Positions 42,544 to 48,936 of a stretch of DNA of 50,557 bases are shown piece after piece; positions within the stretch are counted from its first letter, which is position 1, and each line of letters starts with the position of its first letter. Made by a program: the position numbers and the translations under genes. The notes under the pieces are model-generated. The model saw only the letters and a program-made list of their open reading frames with translations, did not search any database and was not told the DNA's origin. The stretch is from Verrucomicrobiales bacterium (GTDB lineage: Bacteria; Verrucomicrobiota; Verrucomicrobiia; Verrucomicrobiales; V1-33), in assembly GCA_018003315.1 (NCBI GenBank), contig JAGNEJ010000029.1:1-50557 (forward strand), read 5' to 3'.

Positions 42544-43047
42544 ATGCCGAAATCCCCCGTCATCCGCATTGAAGTCAAAAGCGTGCTGCGCACGAGCGGC
42601 GGCTACGCGGTTTTTCTGGGAAATGATGCCAAGGTGTTTGTGATCCACATCGACCACAGCGTCGGCGTCGCCATCACCATGGCCCTGCGAGAGCTGCCGC
42701 GGCCCCGTCCGCTGACCCATGACCTGATCATGCACATCTTCCAGGCCACCGGAATCAAGCTGGACCGGGTGGTGATCAACAACATGGAGGACGGCGTGTT
42801 TTTCGCCCGCCTTCTGCTGTCGATGGAAAACGAACTCTATCAACGCAAGATCATGGAACTCGACGCCCGCCCCAGCGACAGCATTGCCCTGGCGGTGCAG
42901 GCCAGGGCTCCCATCTTTGTCAGCCAAAACGTGTGGAACGGAACCGAAGACATGAGCGAGGCGCTCCGAAAACTGGAGGAAGAAGCCTTATCCGACGGGG
43001 AGGATGACTCATCGGAAAGTGGGAGCGACTTCCCGGATCTCAAATAG
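42544..43047 (+). CDS. Bifunctional nuclease family protein (DUF151)
   Basis: A 167-residue soluble protein of the BFN/DUF151 family, known in plants and some bacteria as a nuclease acting on both DNA and RNA. Conserved blocks are VFLGNDAKVFVIHIDHSVGVAITMAL (acidic and His positions), RPLTHDLIMHIFQATGIKLDRVVINNMEDGVFFARL and LDARPSDSIALAVQARAPIFVSQNVW. The C-terminal 25 residues are acidic (SDGEDDSSESGSD). The start at 42544 matches the family; the ORF to 42367 overlaps the divergent gene. It is followed after 27 nt by the sensor kinase gene and may be co-transcribed with it. Confidence 0.9.
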   Translation: MPKSPVIRIEVKSVLRTSGGYAVFLGNDAKVFVIHIDHSVGVAITMALRELPRPRPLTHDLIMHIFQATGIKLDRVVINNMEDGVFFARLLLSMENELYQRKIMELDARPSDSIALAVQARAPIFVSQNVWNGTEDMSEALRKLEEEALSDGEDDSSESGSDFPDLK

Positions 43048-43074
43048 CCACACCCCTGCCCCGTCATCGTGCCA

Positions 43075-45087
43075 ATGCGAGCCACTCTCCGCCGCGGTCT
43101 TCTGCTTTGCAGCCTGCTGGGCGGCGCGGCGGCCGGGCATGCCTTGGCGGCTCGCGGCGGGGAAGACGACAGCCTGCCTGACCGGATGGTGGCCTATTTC
43201 AGCCGGGATCTGCGGCAGCTTGATGACCATGTCACCCGGTTGAAACAGGAACTGACTGAACTTCCGGTGCCGCCGCGCAACCAACTCACGGGGCGGCTCG
43301 GCTACCAGGGCCGCATCGATAGCAAGGACCCGCTGCGCTGGGTGCAGCTGGATCTTGGCAAGGTGGAGGAATTCGATTCCGTGGTGCTGGTGCCGATGGA
43401 TGTGGGCTGGCTGGACTGGCCCGGCCCCGGATACGGATTTCCCGTGCAGTTCAAGCTGGAAACCGCTTGGAATGCGGATTTTTCCGACCGGGACGTCATG
43501 GCGGAATACATCGACAAGGATTTTCCCAATCCCGGAAGCTACCCCGTGGTGATCGAAACGCCGGGCGTCCGCGCGAGATATGTCAGGATCGTTGCGACCA
43601 AGCTCTGGTCCCGCACGGACAAAAAGGGCGTAGCCATCGGACAAAAACGGTTCGCACTCGGTGAAATCATGGTTCTGCGCAATGGTCTGAACCTTTCCGC
43701 AGGCATCGCCCCGGAACGGGTCACCGCATCGGATTCCCAGGAGGATCCCATCACCTATTCAAAGGCCAATCTCGTGGACGGACAGAGCGTGCTAGGGCCG
43801 CCGATCTCCGGCGAGGGCGGGCCGAACGGCTGGCAGAGTGACCCGTCCGACCGGCGGGACATCCCCGCCTGGGTGCAGATCGACCTGCTGACGCCGCAGC
43901 CCATTCAGGAAATCCGCCTTTATCCCGTGCGGCCCTACGACAATCCGGAACTGCGCGGATTTGGATTTCCGCAGCGGGTGAAGGTGGAAATTGCAGACGA
44001 CGCCAAATTCACGGATCCGAGCCTGATCGGCGAATGGACCCTGACTGCCAACCCCTACGAAAATCCCATCAGCATCCGCGGCAATGATGCCGTGGGGCGT
44101 CACCTGAGAGTCACCGGAATCAGCCTGCCCCGGATCGGCAAGGGATTCAGTATGGCGCTGGCGGAGGTGGAAGTCTATTCCGGCGATGTCAATGTGGCGC
44201 ATGGAAAGCCGGTAAAGGCTTCCAGCACCCGGGATCGCAACCAGTATGAGCTGAAAGCCCTGGTGGACGGCATGACCAGCCAGGGGCGCATCGTGGACTG
44301 GCAGACTTGGCTGCGGGGCCTGGAGCGGCGACAAAATGCGGAAGTCGAGCTGCAGGAAGCCATCCGGCGGCGGGATGAAATGTCCACTCAGGTTGTCGGC
44401 ACCACCGTCCGTTCCGCAGCCTACGTGCTGGGCGCCCTGGTGCTCTTTGGAATTCTGATCAGCCTGCGTTCCAACGTAAAAAAGCGCCGGGCGCTGGAGG
44501 CGCTGCGCACCCGCATTGCCAGGGACCTGCATGACGAAATTGGCAGCGGCCTGGGAACCGTGTCCCTGCTCAGCCAAATGGCGCAGGACAGTGAACCGGA
44601 TGAAGCCCGGCAGGATCTGGTGGAAATTCACAAGATTTCCGTCGGACTGGCAGAAGCCATGCGGGACATTGTCTGGTTCAACCGCACCGACGTGGATACC
44701 GTGCGCGATCTGCTCATGCGCATGCGTGAAACCGCCGAAACGATGCTGGCCCACCAGGAAGTTCAATTTGAAACGGTGGGCGAGGAATTTGTGAAACCCA
44801 TCTCGATGGAACGTCGACGGGAGGTGTTCCTCATTTTCAAGGAAGCGCTGCACAACATTCTGAAGCACGCCCAGGCCACCACCGTAAACATCCGCGCAGG
44901 GCTGGAAGGAGGGCATTTCGTGCTGATGATCCGCGACGACGGGAAGGGTTTCGATGCGGAAAAGCGCTCGTCCGGCGCCGGCATGGGCAGCATGAAAAAA
45001 CGCGCGGAGAGCCTGCGCAGCGAAATCAAGATCGAGACCACTCCGGGCAGCGGCACCACCCTTTCACTGGCCGCAAAACTGCACTGA
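43075..45087 (+). CDS. NarL-type sensor histidine kinase with discoidin-like sensor domains
   Basis: A 670-residue membrane sensor. A signal peptide (about 1-26) is followed by two extracytoplasmic discoidin/F5-8C-like domains: WVQLDLGKVEEFDSVVLVP to GVRARYVRIVATKLW (about 70-205), and WVQIDLLTPQPIQEIRLYP to RHLRVTGISLP (about 255-375). A short coiled segment and one membrane helix (YVLGALVLFGILISL, about 447-465) follow. The cytoplasmic HisKA_3 domain contains RIARDLHDEIGSGLGTVSLLSQM with His486. The ATPase domain has FKEALHNILKHAQAT, MIRDDGKGF and GSGTTLSLA. The GTG at 43069 is an alternative start. NarL-type kinases pair with LuxR-type regulators; none is adjacent, and the regulator at 47442 is of the PhoB class. 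Confidence 0.88.
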   Translation: MRATLRRGLLLCSLLGGAAAGHALAARGGEDDSLPDRMVAYFSRDLRQLDDHVTRLKQELTELPVPPRNQLTGRLGYQGRIDSKDPLRWVQLDLGKVEEFDSVVLVPMDVGWLDWPGPGYGFPVQFKLETAWNADFSDRDVMAEYIDKDFPNPGSYPVVIETPGVRARYVRIVATKLWSRTDKKGVAIGQKRFALGEIMVLRNGLNLSAGIAPERVTASDSQEDPITYSKANLVDGQSVLGPPISGEGGPNGWQSDPSDRRDIPAWVQIDLLTPQPIQEIRLYPVRPYDNPELRGFGFPQRVKVEIADDAKFTDPSLIGEWTLTANPYENPISIRGNDAVGRHLRVTGISLPRIGKGFSMALAEVEVYSGDVNVAHGKPVKASSTRDRNQYELKALVDGMTSQGRIVDWQTWLRGLERRQNAEVELQEAIRRRDEMSTQVVGTTVRSAAYVLGALVLFGILISLRSNVKKRRALEALRTRIARDLHDEIGSGLGTVSLLSQMAQDSEPDEARQDLVEIHKISVGLAEAMRDIVWFNRTDVDTVRDLLMRMRETAETMLAHQEVQFETVGEEFVKPISMERRREVFLIFKEALHNILKHAQATTVNIRAGLEGGHFVLMIRDDGKGFDAEKRSSGAGMGSMKKRAESLRSEIKIETTPGSGTTLSLAAKLH

Positions 45088-45101
45088 CAAAACCACACCG
45101 G

Positions 45102-45605
45102 CTACGCCACCGCCAGCAGGCTGCCTTCCAGTTCCAGCAGCAAGCGCTTGCGCTCCAGGCCCCCGCCATACCCCGTCAGGGTGCCATTTTTTCCAATGAC
45201 CCGGTGGCAGGGGATGAGGATGGCAATGGGATTGCGTCCATTGGCCGCGCCGACAGCGCGGCTGGCAGCAGGCTGGTGGATTTGTGCTGCCAGTTCGCCA
45301 TAGGAGCGCGTCGCCCCGTGCGGGATGGAGCACAGCGCACGCCACACCGTTTGCTGGAAGGCGGTGCCCTGCGGAGCCAGTGGGATGCTGAAGCGGCGGC
45401 GGGTTCCGGAAAAGTATTCCGCCAACTGCCGCGCCGCTTCTGCAAACTGCTGCGGAGCTTCGACCCAGTCAGCCTCCGGTTGCGGAGCCTCGCCGCCATC
45501 GAACCGGTCGAAATATAAACCCGTTAGGGAAATGCCATCTCCAGTCAGCAGGAGCGTGCCCAGCGGGCTGTGCAGGCGTGAAAAAAAGACGGGCCGGGTG
45601 TTCAT
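45102..45605 (-). CDS. ogt: Methylated-DNA--protein-cysteine methyltransferase (Ogt type)
   Basis: Suicide DNA-repair protein that removes methyl groups from O6-methylguanine, 167 residues. The active-site motif is IPCHRVIGKNGTLTGYGGGLERK with Cys133. The DNA-binding helix segment TAFQQTVWRALCSIPHGATRSYGELA and the arginine finger region SRAVGAANGRNPIAIL are typical. The N-terminal ribonuclease-like domain begins at VFFSRLHSPLGTLLLTGDG. The ATG at 45605 is used; the frame above it to 45779 is not protein-like. It ends 14 nt from the convergent kinase gene. Confidence 0.94.
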   Translation of the reverse strand: MNTRPVFFSRLHSPLGTLLLTGDGISLTGLYFDRFDGGEAPQPEADWVEAPQQFAEAARQLAEYFSGTRRRFSIPLAPQGTAFQQTVWRALCSIPHGATRSYGELAAQIHQPAASRAVGAANGRNPIAILIPCHRVIGKNGTLTGYGGGLERKRLLLELEGSLLAVA

Positions 45606-45712
45606 GGGAACTTGGGAGACGCACCATTCTCCACCCCGGCGGGGAATTGGGCAACCCGCAAAACCAGCCACCCATCCGGTCCACGTTTTCGCGGGGATCA
45701 GCAACGCATTTG

Positions 45713-45729
45713 CAAGCGGTTCCCGCTTG
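45713..45729. promoter_or_regulatory. Operator-like palindrome between ogt and the oxidoreductase gene
   Basis: CAAGCGG-TTC-CCGCTTG is a perfect inverted repeat with 7-bp arms, flanked by TTG on the left and TGCAA on the right. It lies 60 bp before the oxidoreductase ATG and 108 bp before the ogt ATG. The form resembles operators of LacI-type sugar regulators, which is only an analogy. Confidence 0.35.
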
Positions 45730-45788
45730 TGCAACAGCCTGCGGCACCGCATGCTTGCAGCGTCATTCCAGCCACCCATTCCAAACTC

Positions 45789-47099
45789 ATGATCTCATCC
45801 CGCCGTCAATTTCTGAAGCACAGCGCCCTGCTCGCCGCCCCGGCCTTCATCCCGTCGCTGCGCGCCGCCTCCCCCAATGGAAAAATTCGCCATGCCAGCG
45901 TCGGCGCCAACGGACAGGCCTGGGGGGATTTGGTGAGCTTTGCCTCCCACAAGGATTTTGAACTGGTGGCGGTGGCAGACGTGGATTCCCGCAACCATGC
46001 CCAGGTGAAAAGCCGCTTTCCCAACGCCCGCTGCTATCAGGACTGGCGGGAGATGTTCGAAAAGGAAAAGGAACTCGACTCGGTGAACGTCTCCATCCCG
46101 GATCACATGCACGGACTGGTCACCGTCACGGCGCTCAACCGTGGTCTGCACACCTACACCCAAAAGCCGCTGACCCAGAACCTCTGGGAATGCCGCGAAC
46201 TCATGCTCAAGGCCCGGGAGAAAAAGGCCATGACCCAGATGGGAATCCAGATTTCTTCGGCCTTCACCGAACGCTGGGCGGTGGACTACATCCGGTCCGG
46301 TGTCATTGGAAAAGTGAAGGAAGTGCACACCTTTTCCAGCAAGACCTGGGGTGATCCCACGCCAAGACCCGACACCCGCGACACCCCGCCTGCGGACTTC
46401 GACTGGGACCTCTGGCTCGGCGTCGCCCTCGACCGCCCGTTCATCGGACACGGTTATTACCATCCCGGAAACTGGCGCAAGCGCCGCGATTTCGGCACCG
46501 GCACCCTCGGCGACATGGGCTGCCACATGTTTTCCGGCTGGTTCCGGGCGCTGGACCTCAAAAGCATTCTCAGCGTCAAATCCACCGGCCCTGAAGCCGG
46601 AAAAGACAACTGGGCGATCAATGGACAGGTCCAGTATGTTTTCGAAGGCACCCAGTACACCGAAGGCAAGACCGTTCCAGTGACGTGGTATGACGGCAGC
46701 CAGCGCCCGGCCAAGGAAGTCCTCGATCTCATCGGTGGAAAATTCCCCGACCAAGGCAGCATCTACCTTGGAACGGACGGTGTGCTGCTGGCCCAGCACA
46801 TGAGCACGCCCATGCTGTTCCCCAGGGAAAAATTCGCCGCAAAACGCCCGGCCAAACTGGAACCGCGCGACCATTACCACGAATTTCTCAACTGTGTGAA
46901 AAATGGCGGCGACAAGCCATCAGCCAATTTCGATTACGCCTCACCGCTGACCGAAGCGGTGCTGCTGGGCTGCCTGGCAAGCGTCTTTCCCAACGAAACG
47001 CTCGCATGGGACACCGCCAAACTGGAATTCCCCAAGCACGCCGACGCCACCAAACTGGTCCGGCGAAACTACCGCAAGGGCTGGGAGTGGCCGGCCTGA
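45789..47099 (+). CDS. Tat-exported Gfo/Idh/MocA-family oxidoreductase
   Basis: A 436-residue NAD(P)-dependent sugar oxidoreductase-like protein. The N-terminus SSRRQFLKHSALLAAPAFIPSLRAA is a twin-arginine signal, so it is exported folded with its cofactor. The Rossmann part has IRHASVGANGQAWGDL (a modified G.G...G), LVAVADVDSRNHAQ, and VNVSIPDHMHGLVTVTALNRGLHTYTQKPL, where the usual EKP lysine motif reads QKP. The second domain contains RDFGTGTLGDMGCHMF with the DxGxH-type catalytic residues, and GTDGVLLAQH. Many such proteins occur in Planctomycetes and Verrucomicrobia beside TIM-barrel isomerases; the nearest here is at 1625, far away. The ATG at 45789 opens the Tat signal. Confidence 0.92.
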   Translation: MISSRRQFLKHSALLAAPAFIPSLRAASPNGKIRHASVGANGQAWGDLVSFASHKDFELVAVADVDSRNHAQVKSRFPNARCYQDWREMFEKEKELDSVNVSIPDHMHGLVTVTALNRGLHTYTQKPLTQNLWECRELMLKAREKKAMTQMGIQISSAFTERWAVDYIRSGVIGKVKEVHTFSSKTWGDPTPRPDTRDTPPADFDWDLWLGVALDRPFIGHGYYHPGNWRKRRDFGTGTLGDMGCHMFSGWFRALDLKSILSVKSTGPEAGKDNWAINGQVQYVFEGTQYTEGKTVPVTWYDGSQRPAKEVLDLIGGKFPDQGSIYLGTDGVLLAQHMSTPMLFPREKFAAKRPAKLEPRDHYHEFLNCVKNGGDKPSANFDYASPLTEAVLLGCLASVFPNETLAWDTAKLEFPKHADATKLVRRNYRKGWEWPA

Positions 47100-47201
47100 T
47101 GTCACCTCCCTGTAGCGGCGGAATCGTTTGATTCGACCATTGCTTCGCTTTCATTTTTCCAAATGGCAGGCTCCTTGGAAATGGTCCATCATGCCCGCAT
47201 G

Positions 47202-47226
47202 AAGGCGATGCTCAAACCATCGCCTT
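47202..47226 (+). terminator. Hairpin about 100 nt after the oxidoreductase gene
   Basis: AAGGCGATG (47202-47210) and CATCGCCTT (47218-47226) form a perfect 9-bp stem with a 7-nt loop, followed by TAAC. The weak T content makes it a moderate terminator candidate for the gene ending at 47099. Confidence 0.4.
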
Positions 47227-47286
47227 TAACCCCCAACGAGGGTCCGGTGATTTTGGAGAGCCACCGGGCAATCGGTTGAGCAGACG

Positions 47287-47329
47287 GGGTCGGCTGCGTT
47301 GACTGGCATGCAGCCGACCCTATTGTTTT
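47287..47329 (+). terminator. Strong hairpin with U-rich tail
   Basis: GGGTCGGCTGC (47287-47297) and GCAGCCGACCC (47310-47320) form a perfect 11-bp stem with a 12-nt loop. TATTGTTTTG follows on the plus strand, giving a good intrinsic terminator. It lies about 190 nt after the stop at 47099, so either the transcript has a long 3' region or an unannotated short RNA ends here. Confidence 0.55.
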
Positions 47330-47375
47330 GATGGGGGCGCACCAATGCTGTGATCCTCCGTGGTTTTTCCCAGAT

Positions 47376-47419
47376 GGCTGCACCGAGGCGGGCACTCCTC
47401 CCGATGGTGCCGTGCAGCC
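47376..47419 (-). terminator. Nested hairpin after the response regulator gene
   Basis: GGCTGCAC (47376-47383) and GTGCAGCC (47412-47419) are perfect 8-bp arms. Inside them GGCAC and GTGCC (47407-47411) also pair. It begins 22 nt past the minus-strand stop at 47442. No clear T-run follows on the minus strand. The remaining part of the 342-nt gap 47100-47441 shows no gene. Confidence 0.4.
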
Positions 47420-47441
47420 AAGCGGGCGGGCAACGCCGGGT

Positions 47442-48149
47442 TTACCCGGAAACAGCCAAACCTGCTGCCGGACTGCGAACAAACCGATAGCCGATCCCTC
47501 GCATGGTTTCGATTTGGGCGGCACGAGTACCCAGTTTTTCCCGAAGCCGCTTGACGTGGGTGTCCAGCGTCCGTGTCAGGATGGCATCCGAGTAGCCCCA
47601 GACTTCACGCAGCAGCACCTCCCGTTCCACCGGAGTGCCGGCGGACTCCATCAGGAGCCGCAGCAGTTTGAATTCGGTCGCAGTCAGCTCCACCGGATTT
47701 CCCGCCAGAAACAGCTTCAACGCATTGCGGTCGATCAGAAAGTCCCCGTCCCGCAGGCTGGCGTCCACCACCACCCGTTTGGTGCGTTTGAGCAGAGCCT
47801 TGACGCGGAGCATCAGTTCCTTCGGGCTGAACGGCTTGGTCACGTAATCATCCGCTCCCTGTTCCAGCCCGGCAATGCGGTCGCCCAGCGCCCCCTTCGC
47901 GGTGAGCATGAGCACGGGGATGGACTGTGTGCGGCTGTCCATCCGCAGCGCTTTCATCACCGCAAACCCGTCCTTGCCGGGAAGCATCAAATCCAAAATG
48001 ATGAGGTCGGGAAGGTGCAATCTGGCAGCGTCCAAGCCAGAGTTCCCGTTGTCGGCAGTCAGCACGGTGTAGCCACCCTGACGTTCCAGATTGAGGCGCA
48101 CCAGTTCGCAGATGTCCGACTCGTCTTCGATCACCAGAATCGTTTGCAT
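47442..48149 (-). CDS. OmpR/PhoB-family response regulator
   Basis: A 235-residue two-component regulator. The receiver domain (1-120) has ILVIEDESDI, the phospho-acceptor Asp53 in LIILDLMLPGKDG, LMLTAKG, and YVTKPFSPKEL with the conserved Lys. The winged-helix DNA-binding domain has ELTATEFKLLRLLMESAGTPVEREVLLREVWGY and THVKRLREKLG, ending in IETMRGIGYRFV, all typical of PhoB. The ATG at 48149 is the family start. No histidine kinase is adjacent; a strong terminator separates it from the copper-protein gene upstream, so it has its own promoter within 48150-48272, where no clear boxes were found. Confidence 0.94.
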   Translation of the reverse strand: MQTILVIEDESDICELVRLNLERQGGYTVLTADNGNSGLDAARLHLPDLIILDLMLPGKDGFAVMKALRMDSRTQSIPVLMLTAKGALGDRIAGLEQGADDYVTKPFSPKELMLRVKALLKRTKRVVVDASLRDGDFLIDRNALKLFLAGNPVELTATEFKLLRLLMESAGTPVEREVLLREVWGYSDAILTRTLDTHVKRLREKLGTRAAQIETMRGIGYRFVRSPAAGLAVSG

Positions 48150-48272
48150 GGGAAATTGGCAGGCACCTAGCACCATGCAGCAAGCCTGCCGCACACTCAA
48201 CCGGAGCAGTGTGACAAAATCGTCTCCAATTTGCCGCTGCAATCCCGACTTGGACCGTGGTTTCCGACGGCA

Positions 48273-48301
48273 AAAAGCCGCGGCACTGCGCCGCGGCTTT
48301 T
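48273..48301. terminator. Bidirectional rho-independent terminator after the azurin-like gene
   Basis: AAAAGCCGCGGC (48273-48284) and GCCGCGGCTTTT (48290-48301) form a perfect 12-bp stem with a 5-nt loop and T-runs on both strands. It lies 26 nt beyond the minus-strand stop at 48328. Confidence 0.88.
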
Positions 48302-48327
48302 CACTCAAAATATTGACAACAGGCTGC

Positions 48328-48834
48328 TTACTTCACAACCTTCATGACGCCGTTCATCAGGCGCCAGTGACCTGGGAAGGTGCAGATGTAAGGATAATCT
48401 CCGGGTTCTGCCGGAGCGGTGAATTCGATGAGGTCACTCTGTCCCGGGCCGATCAGCTTGTTGCCCTTGATGAGCACGTCGTCAGAGGCCGGAACATAGT
48501 GGTTCTTCAAGGCGTTGGGATCGGTCAGCATTTTGTCTGCTTCGGCACCAACCTTGTCCTTCGAGCCGGGTTTGCAGATGATGATGTTGTGCTGCAGCGG
48601 GCATTTCTCGTTGGCGAAAAGCAGCATCACTTTCTGTCCGGCCTTCACTTCAAATTCCGCTTTGTCGAATTTCATCACCGCAGGAATGACGCCAAGCTTC
48701 ACTTTGGCCACATCTCCAGCAGCTGCTTTCTCTCCAGCAGCAGGGGCTCCGGCGGGAGCATCCTTCTTTTCCTCGGCATAGGCAAAGCCGGTCACAGCGA
48801 CCACGGCAGTCAACAACAGGTATTTGTTCATCAT
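48328..48834 (-). CDS. Azurin/plastocyanin-like blue copper protein
   Basis: A 168-residue exported electron carrier. Signal peptide MMNKYLLLTAVVAVTGFAYA is followed by a flexible Lys/Ala/Pro stretch (21-43). The cupredoxin domain carries the type 1 copper ligands His82 (CPLQHN), then Cys151, His156 and Met160 in ICTFPGHWRLMNGVM, which matches the azurin C-FPGH-xxxM loop exactly. VPASDDVLIKGNKLIGPGQSDLIEF is also azurin-like. It would shuttle electrons in the periplasm, possibly between respiratory complexes or to an oxidase. The leader lacks a Shine-Dalgarno and reads CCAAACCAATCGAACCAAAC, like that of the outer-membrane protein at 2848. The second codon is also ATG, so 48831 is an alternative start. 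Confidence 0.93.
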   Translation of the reverse strand: MMNKYLLLTAVVAVTGFAYAEEKKDAPAGAPAAGEKAAAGDVAKVKLGVIPAVMKFDKAEFEVKAGQKVMLLFANEKCPLQHNIIICKPGSKDKVGAEADKMLTDPNALKNHYVPASDDVLIKGNKLIGPGQSDLIEFTAPAEPGDYPYICTFPGHWRLMNGVMKVVK

Positions 48835-48936
48835 GGTTTGGTTCGATTGGTTTGGGATCGGGGCTCGAAACTTCCATGTTTTCCGGGGACGTCAACCCCG
48901 TAAAACGGAACGCAGGAAGGGTCGGAAAAGCCGCCG

